Assembly: GCA_046542305.1 (NCBI GenBank)
Contig: JBKHBQ010000094.1
Coordinates: 1 to 13,131 of the forward strand
DNA: 13,131 bases
Source of the DNA: JBKHBQ01 sp046542305
GTDB lineage: Bacteria > Bacteroidota > Bacteroidia > Bacteroidales > 4484-276
Reading direction: 5' to 3'
The translations under genes and the position numbers were made by a program. The notes beneath the pieces were generated by a model. It was not told the origin of the DNA and ran no database searches. It worked only from the letters and a program-made list of their open reading frames with translations. Shown piece after piece: positions 7,089-13,131 of this stretch. Each line of letters begins with the position of its first letter. Within the stretch, counting starts at the first letter, position 1.

Positions 7089-7634
7089 ATGTTCAGGCAT
7101 TTCAAGACAGCGTCCAGCAGCATTCTCAGACAAAGAGGGTACAGCATGATTAATATTTTCGGGCTGTCGGTGGGGCTTGCAGCATTTGTCCTGATCAGTG
7201 TCTGGATATACAACGAGTTGAGCTATAATGCCAAACATGACGCATCAACAACGAAATCGATTTCAGAATTTCAAAAGTTCAACGAAAAACTCAGGTATTA
7301 CTTCCGGCAGGTGCGCAACGACGAAGAGATCACCACCGAATTGTTCCTGTTTCCGCTGGAAAGGAGCGCCTGTACAACTATGACGGTTCGTTGGGTTCCA
7401 TCAAAAACATCTATGCTTGCGGAATCATCGCGGTGTTTATGCTCATTGCCTGCATCAATTTTATAAACCTTTCCACGGGCCGGGGCCTCCAAGCGGAGCC
7501 GCGAGATTGGATTGCGCAGGTTAGTAGGCGCCAGCCGCATGCAACTTTTTTCCGGCGATTCTAAATTGTTGCGGATTCCCACAATGGCACGTAAATTGAA
7601 GCTTTTCGGAATCAAAAAAAATTTACCGGCATGA
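7089..7634 (+). pseudogene. Decayed FtsX/MacB-type ABC transporter permease
   Basis: Remains of a Bacteroidota FtsX-like permease. The N-terminus is typical (RQRGYSMINIFGLSVGLAAF, first membrane helix, then IYNELSY). Directly after about residue 55 the sequence jumps to what is normally the end of the periplasmic domain (TTELFLFPLER), so an internal deletion, probably 150-200 residues, is inferred. The frame then shifts near 7361-7367 (0 to +2) and continues as RLYNYDGSLGSIKNIY with the second membrane helix GIIAVFMLIACINFINLSTG. It shifts back near 7485 to read ASKRSREIGLRRLVGASRMQLF, the conserved cytoplasmic motif. After that, the remaining several hundred residues of the family are missing. 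The restored frame ends in TGA at 7632-7634, overlapping the next gene's ATG. It cannot be a working transporter. An intact relative would belong to an envelope ABC system; no ATPase gene is nearby. Confidence 0.85.
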
Positions 7635-8431
7635 AACTACAGTCACTCATCCTTGCGCTTATGCTTCTGATGTTTTTCGGCACCGGGTTCGCACAGGATA
7701 AAATTTACAAACGAAATCAGGATGTTATCGAATGCAAGATCCGGGAGGTGGGATCGGATGAGATCAAATACCAGCTTCCGGATTATCCGCAGGATGTGCT
7801 GTTTTCATTGGAAAAAGACAAGATCATAAAGGTGGTTTTCGAAAATGGAAAGGAGCTGGACTTTATTGAGGAGATGCAAAATCCTGAAAATTATGTCGGT
7901 CAGAGCAAGAACGCCATTAAGATCGAATTCCTGTCGCCGCTTACCGGAAACACCACCTTTGCCTATGAACGAAGTCTAAAGCCGGGAAAAAGCCTTGAGG
8001 CGACCCTGGGAATTATCGGACTTGGGGTAAACACCTACGGATCGGATACATGGGGCAGTTTCCTGAAATTTGGAATGAAGTTTATCAAAAGCCCCGATTT
8101 CTACCTGAAAGGAATGCGATACGCCCACATTCTTAAAGGGAGTTATGTGAAACCGGAAATTGCCTTCGGCTATTACAACAAAACCGTTGAAGAATGGTCG
8201 GAATATGGCAGTTTTTACAACCAGCAGCATGTGGATGTGTATTCGATGACCATTCAACTGGTGATCGGTAAACAATGGGTGATGAAGGATGCTTTTCTGG
8301 TGGATTTCTTCGGGGGTGTTGGCTATGGCTTCGACAATCAGGGCGGCGATTACCATTTTGGATATGCTATCGCTTCGGATGATGTGCCGCTTAGCTTCTC
8401 GGCCGGTTTAAAAATCGGATATCTTTTCTGA
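7631..8431 (+). CDS. Exported protein with C-terminal outer-membrane barrel, function unknown
   Basis: Protein of 266 residues. A signal peptide covers 1-21 (hydrophobic LILALMLLMFFGTGFA, cleavage before QDK). An N-terminal segment (about 25-85) has short strands with the pattern DVIECKIREVGSDEIKYQ and VLFSLEKDKIIKVVFENGKEL, a small soluble beta domain often seen at the N-terminus of Bacteroidota outer-membrane proteins. From about 95 the sequence becomes a series of amphipathic strands (NAIKIEFLSPLTGNTTFAYERSL, FLVDFFGGVGYGF) and ends in an aromatic residue (SAGLKIGYLF), as in a small eight-stranded-type barrel. Its ATG overlaps the TGA of the permease remnant (ATGA), indicating that the two were once translated together. 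A strong terminator follows. No enzyme motif is visible; specific function is unknown. Confidence 0.78.
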   Translation: MKLQSLILALMLLMFFGTGFAQDKIYKRNQDVIECKIREVGSDEIKYQLPDYPQDVLFSLEKDKIIKVVFENGKELDFIEEMQNPENYVGQSKNAIKIEFLSPLTGNTTFAYERSLKPGKSLEATLGIIGLGVNTYGSDTWGSFLKFGMKFIKSPDFYLKGMRYAHILKGSYVKPEIAFGYYNKTVEEWSEYGSFYNQQHVDVYSMTIQLVIGKQWVMKDAFLVDFFGGVGYGFDNQGGDYHFGYAIASDDVPLSFSAGLKIGYLF

Positions 8432-8463
8432 AAACATTGAGATACTTTTTCTGAAACACTTGG

Positions 8464-8499
8464 GGATGGCTGCCGCTATGGGGCCATCCTTTTTTTTTT
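8464..8499 (+). terminator. Strong intrinsic terminator closing the barrel gene
   Basis: GGATGGC (8464-8470) pairs with GCCATCC (8483-8489) around a 12-base loop and is followed directly by ten T residues (8490-8499). It lies about 32 bases past the stop codon. The rest of the gap up to rfbC (8500-8712) holds no gene that can be supported. Confidence 0.93.
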
Positions 8500-8686
8500 G
8501 ATTTTTGCTGTGGCAGGGTGTAGGGCGGTTTGAATTTTGAATTCCCTCCTTCCCGTCTTGCTGTTGAGGCAGGCCCGATTTTATTCGGCGAAGCCGGATG
8601 TATTTGCCGGAGGCAATTCTGAAGCTAAATTTATCATCATTCATTTTCCCCCTGAAGTCTGCCCACTACCTCCTGGCCACTTTTAT

Positions 8687-8694
8687 TATCTTTA
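8687..8694 (+). promoter_or_regulatory. Possible -7 element for rfbC, TATCTTTA
   Basis: TATCTTTA differs from TAnnTTTG only at the last base. It lies 18 bases before the rfbC ATG, nearly the same distance as the better boxes at 1537 and 11380 lie from their genes. No TTG -33 element is visible at the right distance, so the call is weak. Confidence 0.35.
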
Positions 8695-8712
8695 CCGCCA
8701 AATTAATCAGCT

Positions 8713-9258
8713 ATGGAAATTATTAAAACGGATATAAAGGATCTGCTCATCATAAAGCCGCGGGTTTTCGAAGACGACAGGGGATACTTTTTCGAATCCT
8801 ACAACCGGGAGAAATTTCTGGCGCACGGCATCGACGTGACCTTTGTGCAGGATAACGAATCGCGGTCCGTGAAAAATGTTTTACGGGGACTGCATTTCCA
8901 GAATCCGCCCTACTCGCAGGGAAAACTTGTACGGGTGATGCGCGGTTCGGTGCTTGATGTGGCCGTTGATTTACGCAAAGATTCGCCGACCTACGGCAAA
9001 TGGGCCTCCATTGTGCTGTCGGCAAAAAATAAATGGATGTACTGGGTTCCCGAGGGCTTTGCACATGGTTTCAGAACCCTGGAGGATGATACCGTATTTT
9101 TTTACAAATGCACAAATATCTACAATAAGGAATCCGAGGGAAGCATCGCCTGGAACGACCCCGACCTGAACATCGACTGGGGCCAGGGCGAAATGCCCGT
9201 TCTTTCCGAAAAAGATCAACAGGCGCCGCGATTCCGGGATTTTGTGAGCACGTTCTAA
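8713..9258 (+). CDS. rfbC: dTDP-4-dehydrorhamnose 3,5-epimerase
   Basis: Protein of 181 residues, the standard length. It converts dTDP-4-keto-6-deoxyglucose to dTDP-4-keto-rhamnose in the cytoplasm, the third step of dTDP-L-rhamnose synthesis for surface polysaccharide. The family landmarks are present: FEDDRGYFFESY (19-30, substrate-binding R23 and E28), VLRGLHFQ with the catalytic base H61, GKLVRVMRGSVLDVAVDLR (70-88), and YKCTNIYNKESEGSI with the catalytic tyrosine Y131, followed by WNDPDLNIDW. All key residues are intact, so the enzyme should be active. The partner genes rfbA, rfbB and rfbD are not in this window; a lone rfbC next to an inserted restriction-modification pair may mean that the pathway cluster lies elsewhere or has been rearranged. 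The restriction endonuclease gene starts 10 bases after its stop and could be read from the same transcript. Confidence 0.95.
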   Translation: MEIIKTDIKDLLIIKPRVFEDDRGYFFESYNREKFLAHGIDVTFVQDNESRSVKNVLRGLHFQNPPYSQGKLVRVMRGSVLDVAVDLRKDSPTYGKWASIVLSAKNKWMYWVPEGFAHGFRTLEDDTVFFYKCTNIYNKESEGSIAWNDPDLNIDWGQGEMPVLSEKDQQAPRFRDFVSTF

Positions 9259-9268
9259 ATATGTATTC

Positions 9269-10162
9269 ATGAAACCACTTCATTTAGAATTACAGATTAG
9301 AAAGCACTCCCTGGAAGAGTTTAAAAACCTGACGGTTCAAATACTGCACTACCTTCCTAATATTATTAGCGGAACAGTTCAAAAGGGAAAGTATGACATC
9401 AGTGTTTCAGAAATTGCCGGAACAAAGAAATATGTCAGGCCGATTAATCGCAGCTTGTTCATTAACGATCCGGATCAATTCACTGAATCCTACAACAACC
9501 TCCTGCCAATTTTTGAAAGGATTAGAAATCACGAAACATTGTTTTCAACTACAGAGAAACAGATTATCGATTCAACACTTTATACTGTTCAGCAGGCTAT
9601 TGGCGCAGGTTTGGATTTGCTCGTAGCGCAAAACAGTGCGCGCAAGCATGTTGGGAATCGATTTGAAGAACTTATAGCTACTGTTTTTGAAACATTGGGT
9701 GTTACAAGTTGTAAGATGGTGTTGCAGATTCCGTATGAAACGGATGAAGGAACAAAAGTATATAAATGCGAAAATGATTTAATACTGTCTCCTTACGCGG
9801 AAATGAAGTCAAATCAGGCATTGCTCGATGAAAATGAAATTGTCCTTTCAGTTAAAACCACCTCAAAGGACCGGATGGGGAAAATGTTCATCGATAAAAT
9901 TTTACTTGAGAAATTTGTCAGGCACCCTCAAAAAGTTATTGGGGTTTTTTTAAATGATGTGCAAAGAAAGGAAGGGGGTAATATTTCCTACACGCTTGTT
10001 TCAGGATTGTTTATGGTTTATACGCAGTTTCTTACGCAACTTGAAGGAATTTATTATCTTGATCCGCCACCTGTTACGTCAAAGGAGCCTTACAATCGGT
10101 ACATAAAACGGTTTGCTGATTTGATAACAGATGATTTACGAATTTTATTACCCTCTCAATAA
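9269..10162 (+). CDS. Putative Type II restriction endonuclease
   Basis: Protein of 297 residues, not matched to a named enzyme. The best evidence is a PD-(D/E)XK-like nuclease core: RKHVGNRFEELIATVFETLGV (126-145, E134/E135), then END at 168-170 with D170, then EIVLSVKTTSKDR (190-202), where S194-V195-K196 would be the xXK part of the catalytic site. Position next to a DNA methyltransferase gene supports the assignment. The two genes converge and overlap by 15 bases at their 3' ends. It would cut unmodified DNA in the cytoplasm; the recognition sequence cannot be deduced. The gene is AT-rich (hand count 23 G/C of 60 at 9781-9840 and 19 of 60 at 9901-9960), unlike rfbC upstream, which points to recent transfer. 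No promoter of its own was recognised; it lies 10 bases after rfbC, so expression may come from read-through. Confidence 0.75.
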   Translation: MKPLHLELQIRKHSLEEFKNLTVQILHYLPNIISGTVQKGKYDISVSEIAGTKKYVRPINRSLFINDPDQFTESYNNLLPIFERIRNHETLFSTTEKQIIDSTLYTVQQAIGAGLDLLVAQNSARKHVGNRFEELIATVFETLGVTSCKMVLQIPYETDEGTKVYKCENDLILSPYAEMKSNQALLDENEIVLSVKTTSKDRMGKMFIDKILLEKFVRHPQKVIGVFLNDVQRKEGGNISYTLVSGLFMVYTQFLTQLEGIYYLDPPPVTSKEPYNRYIKRFADLITDDLRILLPSQ

Positions 10163-11236
10163 TTGTCTTCGCTTCTGTGAATCTTTTTCATCCTTTGCGC
10201 TGTAAATGCGGCTCAAATGTTCCTGATCGTTCAGGCGTTCCTTGATTAAAGCACAATAATCCTTATCAAGTTCAGTACCTAACCATTTTCTTTTGTAAGC
10301 TTCGGCTACAGCATAAGTTGTGCCTGAACCTCCGAATGGATCGAGAATGATGCTATCCTGATTTGAAGATGACAAAATAATTCGCCTGAGCAATTCTACC
10401 GGTTTTTGCGTTTTATGAGGAAACTTTTCCCACGCACCATTCGAAATGGTGGGGATTTCAAACACATCTTTTGGCTTGGCACCCAAAGGATTTGGCTCCC
10501 ACAGATATTCCTTTTTCTTTCCGTTTGAATATTGCGACGTTTCAGCCTGCGTCCTCTGCGGATATTTCAGGGTGTGCTGGTTGTAGGGGATTCTTACCTG
10601 ATCAATATTAAAAATAAACTCCCTGGATTTTCGAAAGTGAAGAATGCTTTCATGTGATCTACCCCAGTCGTTACCCAAATTTGCTTTGTTTCGATAAAAC
10701 CAAACCAGCCACTTACATCCTTTAAAAAGATGCGAAGCTGCCCATTTAATGTCGGCAAGTATTTCAGAAAATCCACAGATGTAAAGCGATCCATGATTTT
10801 TTAATACGCGCTTCGATTCTGAAATCCATTCCATACTCCAGTCAACATAAGCCTTTTGTGATGAAAAGGTGTCCCATTCCGCTTTGCGGATGTTATAGGG
10901 AGGGTCGGCAAATATCAAATCGATTGAATTGGATTCGAGGCTTTTTAAGAACTGAATGGCATCGAAATTATGTAATTCTCCAAACTGCGTTTTAAAGTAC
11001 GGTTCATGCGAAAGTTGATGTATGCGATCATTTTCGTTCTTTTCTTGGGTATAGAACCCCATTTCCAGTTGCATTTCCTCTACCAATCCCATTACCTGGT
11101 CTTCGGAGTATACCCTGTATTGGTTAATGGGATGCCTCGAGCTGCGAAATTTTCCGCTTTTATCCCACCTCCTGAGGGTTTCAGTGCTAACGTTGAGTTT
11201 TTCAGCGGCCTGGCTTATTGTTAAATATTTATCCAT
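10148..11236 (-). CDS. DNA methyltransferase (N4-cytosine/N6-adenine type) with N-terminal MerR-like helix-turn-helix
   Basis: Protein of 362 residues from the ATG at 11236; a TTG at 11248 would add four residues (MRKD) and is less likely. Residues 1-50 form a MerR/excisionase-type helix-turn-helix (LTISQAAEKLNVSTETLRRW, then a wing with RSSRHPINQYRVYSEDQV). The catalytic part has DPPY (111-114) followed by a variable target-recognition region (about 185-270), HKTQKPVELLRRII (274-287) and DPFGGSGTT (299-307, AdoMet binding), then GTELD (320-324). This order places it in the beta class of amino-methyltransferases. It would protect host DNA from the convergent endonuclease. The HTH could let the enzyme repress its own gene, as shown for the HTH-bearing C5 methyltransferases M.EcoRII and M.SsoII; a palindrome overlaps its likely promoter. 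The gene is visibly AT-rich compared with its neighbours. Confidence 0.93.
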   Translation of the reverse strand: MDKYLTISQAAEKLNVSTETLRRWDKSGKFRSSRHPINQYRVYSEDQVMGLVEEMQLEMGFYTQEKNENDRIHQLSHEPYFKTQFGELHNFDAIQFLKSLESNSIDLIFADPPYNIRKAEWDTFSSQKAYVDWSMEWISESKRVLKNHGSLYICGFSEILADIKWAASHLFKGCKWLVWFYRNKANLGNDWGRSHESILHFRKSREFIFNIDQVRIPYNQHTLKYPQRTQAETSQYSNGKKKEYLWEPNPLGAKPKDVFEIPTISNGAWEKFPHKTQKPVELLRRIILSSSNQDSIILDPFGGSGTTYAVAEAYKRKWLGTELDKDYCALIKERLNDQEHLSRIYSAKDEKDSQKRRQLLRG

Positions 11237-11268
11237 ATCCTTACGCAACCTTAAACAAGTTTACACAG

Positions 11269-11287
11269 CAAATTTAATTCAAATTTG
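11269..11287 (-). promoter_or_regulatory. Palindromic candidate operator overlapping the methyltransferase promoter
   Basis: CAAATTTAATTCAAATTTG is a perfect inverted repeat (7-base arms 11269-11275 and 11281-11287, 5-base spacer). Read on the minus strand, bases 11276-11269 are TAAATTTG, an exact TAnnTTTG -7 box, 32 bases before the methyltransferase ATG. A protein bound to the palindrome would block this promoter. The methyltransferase's own HTH is the natural candidate; this is inference, and AT-rich palindromes arise by chance fairly easily. Confidence 0.5.
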
Positions 11288-11356
11288 GAAAATCAGATCG
11301 TTCGTGGAAAACTTTTTATGAGTGAAAAGCCAGAATTAAATACAATCGATTTTGCG

Positions 11357-11387
11357 TTGATCCATCCCATCAAAAGCACTACCTTTG
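11357..11387 (+). promoter_or_regulatory. Bacteroidota promoter (TTG, 20 bases, TACCTTTG) for the radical SAM gene
   Basis: TACCTTTG at 11380-11387 is an exact -7 match, and TTG at 11357-11359 lies 20 bases upstream, the expected spacing. The transcript would start near 11393, leaving a leader of about 11 bases before the ATG at 11404. This is the best promoter in the window. Confidence 0.7.
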
Positions 11388-11403
11388 AAAAAAGCGAACC
11401 ACC

Positions 11404-12546
11404 ATGGCTGGAAAACATTTCAATAAGCGCGATTTTCTGAAAAGCGGTTTTTTGGGAGCCTGCGGCGCCTGGATGGTGGGGCATGGGATTTCACTGAAAG
11501 CACTACCTGCCGGCATGCCTGATGGCGTGAAAGATAAGCATGTGCGCAGGGCCATGTTCAATACACCTACAGCCCGGGGCGTAAAGTGCCAGATATGCCC
11601 CAACGAGTGTCAGATCGAGGAAGGTGAGCACGGCGACTGCCGGACCCGATGGAACAGGGATGGTACCCTGTACACCATTGCCTATGGCAATCCGTGCGCG
11701 GTGCATGTAGATCCCATCGAAAAAAAGCCGCTGTACCATTTCCTGCCGCAGAGCAAAGCCTTTTCCATTGCCACAGCCGGATGTAATCTGGCGTGCCTGA
11801 ACTGCCAGAATTGGGAGATTTCGCAGGCGAGCCCACTAAACACACGCAACCACGACCTGATGCCGGAGGCCGTCGTACAGGCCGCTGAGGAATACAACTG
11901 CAGGTCTGTTGCATATACCTATTCCGACCCGGTGGCATTTTACGAATACACCTACGATACAGCAAAAATTGCCCATGTTCAGGGGATTAAAAATGTGATG
12001 GTTTCAGCCGGCTATATCAACAGGGAACCCCTGCGCGAACTGACCCGCTATATCGATGCCGCCAATATCGACCTGAAAAGCTACAGCAAGGAGATTTATG
12101 AAATGTTGAATGCGGGCACTTTGCAGCCGGTGCTGGATACCTTGAAATTTCTCAGGGACGAGGGCGTATGGTTGGAGATCACCAACCTGGTGGTGCCCGA
12201 ATGGACGGATGATATGGATATGATCCGCAGGATGTGCGACTGGCTGGCATCCGGTGGCTTTGAGGATTGCCCCCTGCACTTTAGCCGTTTTCATCCTCAG
12301 CACAAGCTGGCCCAACTTCCGGCTACACCCTTTAAAACACTCGAAGCGGCACACCGCACCGCGAAATCTTCAGGAATGAAATTCGTTTATATCGGCAACG
12401 TTCCCGATGCCACAGCCCAGCATACCTTTTGCCCTGCATGTGGTGAAACGGTGTTAAGGCGAAGAGGATTCTTTCTGCTTGAGAATCACATTACGGGCGG
12501 GAAATGCAGATTTTGCGGAGAAACGGTAGCCGGCGTCTGGAGTTAA
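11404..12546 (+). CDS. AmmeMemoRadiSam-type radical SAM protein with Tat-like leader
   Basis: Protein of 380 residues. The radical SAM cluster motif is CNLACLNC (C127, C131, C134), which would bind the 4Fe-4S cluster that cleaves S-adenosylmethionine. It is preceded by a cysteine-rich block CQICPNEC...GDC (C62, C65, C69, C79) and followed by a C-terminal zinc-ribbon-like pair CPAC...CRFC (C343, C346, C368, C371). This layout, with the YTYSDPVAFYEY and IDLKSYSKEIYEML segments, matches the radical SAM member of the AmmeMemoRadiSam system, related to pyruvate formate-lyase activases. The other members (Memo and AMMECR1 proteins) are not in this window; the substrate is unknown. The N-terminus (KRDFLKSGFLGACGAWMVG, 8-26) resembles a twin-arginine signal with KR in place of RR. 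If functional it would export a folded iron-sulfur enzyme, but most radical SAM enzymes are cytoplasmic. It has its own promoter and a terminator downstream. Confidence 0.9.
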   Translation: MAGKHFNKRDFLKSGFLGACGAWMVGHGISLKALPAGMPDGVKDKHVRRAMFNTPTARGVKCQICPNECQIEEGEHGDCRTRWNRDGTLYTIAYGNPCAVHVDPIEKKPLYHFLPQSKAFSIATAGCNLACLNCQNWEISQASPLNTRNHDLMPEAVVQAAEEYNCRSVAYTYSDPVAFYEYTYDTAKIAHVQGIKNVMVSAGYINREPLRELTRYIDAANIDLKSYSKEIYEMLNAGTLQPVLDTLKFLRDEGVWLEITNLVVPEWTDDMDMIRRMCDWLASGGFEDCPLHFSRFHPQHKLAQLPATPFKTLEAAHRTAKSSGMKFVYIGNVPDATAQHTFCPACGETVLRRRGFFLLENHITGGKCRFCGETVAGVWS

Positions 12547-12700
12547 CATGAGTGGAAAAGCTTCGCCAGTCCCCGGCAAATCGACAAACCCAGACCTGTG
12601 CCACCATATTCCCGGAGGGAAGGCACAATTGATGCAGATCCAGGCGGTTCATGTTCAGGTTCAATTGTCCCGAATCTGTTTTTGCCAAATTGGTTAGGAC

Positions 12701-12742
12701 AAAAAAAGAGCGGCAAAAAACATCCTGCCGCCCATCTTTTTT
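12701..12742. terminator. Bidirectional terminator between convergent genes
   Basis: GCGGCA (12710-12715) pairs with TGCCGC (12726-12731) around a 10-base loop. On the plus strand six T residues follow (12737-12742), serving the radical SAM gene. On the minus strand the seven A residues at 12701-12707 read as a T-run, serving the aldo/keto reductase. The remaining bases 12547-12700 hold no supportable gene. Confidence 0.88.
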
Positions 12743-12751
12743 ATGATTGCA

Positions 12752-13131
12752 TCAGTCTTCTTCGGGAAGCCGGTTACGTCCCTGTGATTCAAACATCCAA
12801 CCCGGGTATTCGGGCGCCAGTGTGCTTACTTCATCAAGGTTTTCGAGTTCTTCTTGCGTGAGTTCAATATTCACCGATTCCAGGTTATCGATCAGTTGAT
12901 CTTTGGTGCGTGCGCCGATGATTACGCTGGTTACGGCGCCCTGATGCAGGAGCCATGCCAGGGCAATCTGTGCCACTGATACATTTTTATCGCCGGCAAT
13001 TTTTTTCATTACCTCTACCACCTGATCGGCTTTGTCTTTGTTGATGGGCGGGAAATCGAATTCGGCCCGCCGTGAATTTTTGGCGCCGTCGTCGGTTCCG
13101 CCGGTAAATTTTCCGGTGAGGTAGCCGCCAG
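12752..13131 (-). CDS. Aldo/keto reductase, C-terminal part only
   Basis: The frame is open to the window's end, so only the last 125 residues or so are visible and the N-terminal catalytic residues (Asp, Tyr, Lys, His) lie outside. The visible part starts with GGYLTGKFTGG, the loop after a late barrel strand. It continues with FPPINKDKADQVVEVMKKIAG, then VSVAQIALAWLLHQGAVTSVIIGARTKDQLIDNLESV, the NADPH-binding end of the fold, where IIGARTKDQLIDNL is characteristic. It ends with LTQEELENLDEVSTLAPEYPGWM and a short tail. Members reduce aldehydes and ketones with NADPH in the cytoplasm; the substrate is unknown. The resemblance is to the YajO/Tas-like (AKR12/14) branch with the closing 'PEYPGWM' common in Bacteroidota members. 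A bidirectional terminator lies 21 bases beyond its stop. Confidence 0.93.
   Translation of the reverse strand, partial: GGYLTGKFTGGTDDGAKNSRRAEFDFPPINKDKADQVVEVMKKIAGDKNVSVAQIALAWLLHQGAVTSVIIGARTKDQLIDNLESVNIELTQEELENLDEVSTLAPEYPGWMFESQGRNRLPEED

Noticed and set aside
8604..8616. Small hairpin TTGCC-GGA-GGCAA before rfbC
   Set aside because: Three-base loop, five base pairs and no T-run; likely chance.
8537..8737. Plus-strand frame of 66 codons between the terminator and rfbC
   Set aside because: It overlaps the likely rfbC promoter and start, and the translation has no recognisable features.
9259..11403. Possible mobile element carrying the restriction-modification pair
   Set aside because: No transposase, integrase, terminal inverted repeat or tRNA gene could be found; only the base composition supports transfer.
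11318..11440. Small ATG frame of 40 codons (MSEKPELNTIDF...) upstream of the radical SAM gene
   Set aside because: It runs through the strong promoter at 11357-11387 and into the radical SAM coding sequence in another frame, so it would not be on the main transcript.
12597..12627. Inverted repeat TGTGCC / GGCACA after the radical SAM gene
   Set aside because: Only six base pairs, a 19-base loop and no T-run; the strong terminator further down explains transcript ending.

Overview
The window looks like a chromosomal segment from a member of the Bacteroidota (Bacteroidetes). The reasons are the protein families (zinc-finger anti-sigma factor beside an ECF sigma factor, DUF4097-like exported proteins, FtsX-like permease remnant, outer-membrane barrels, right-handed-helix-like lipoprotein), the near absence of Shine-Dalgarno sequences, and several matches to the TAnnTTTG -7 element typical of this phylum. 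Assignment below phylum is not attempted.

Layout. 1-1458: 3' part of a PAS sensor histidine kinase with an unusual C-terminal helical tail. 1537-3897: a promoter followed by a translationally overlapping pair, an outer-membrane porin-like barrel and a large lipoprotein. 4074-8431: a probable envelope-stress module, consisting of an ECF sigma factor (GTG start), its membrane-spanning zinc-finger anti-sigma factor with a HEAT-like C-terminal domain, two related DUF4097-like secreted proteins separated by a strong terminator, a decayed FtsX/MacB-type ABC permease gene, and an outer-membrane barrel protein closed by a very strong terminator. 8713-9258: rfbC, dTDP-4-dehydrorhamnose 3,5-epimerase. 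9269-11236: a convergent Type II restriction-modification pair, clearly AT-richer than its surroundings; the methyltransferase carries a MerR-like helix-turn-helix at its N-terminus, and a perfect 7-bp inverted repeat overlaps its likely promoter. 11380-12546: a well-formed promoter and an AmmeMemoRadiSam-type radical SAM protein with a Tat-like leader. 12701-12742: a bidirectional terminator. 12752-13131: C-terminal part of an aldo/keto reductase on the minus strand.

How the genes fit together. The ECF sigma/anti-sigma pair is the regulatory centre of the middle region. By analogy with similar Bacteroidota loci it probably controls the exported beta-solenoid proteins and barrel downstream, but no target promoter could be demonstrated by eye. 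The restriction-modification pair looks like an insertion between rfbC and the radical SAM gene. The most interesting items are the sigma/HEAT-anti-sigma/DUF4097 module, the candidate self-regulating MerR-methyltransferase with its palindromic operator, and the permease gene that has lost large segments and carries two compensating frameshifts. No tRNA, rRNA, CRISPR array, insertion sequence or replication origin was seen.
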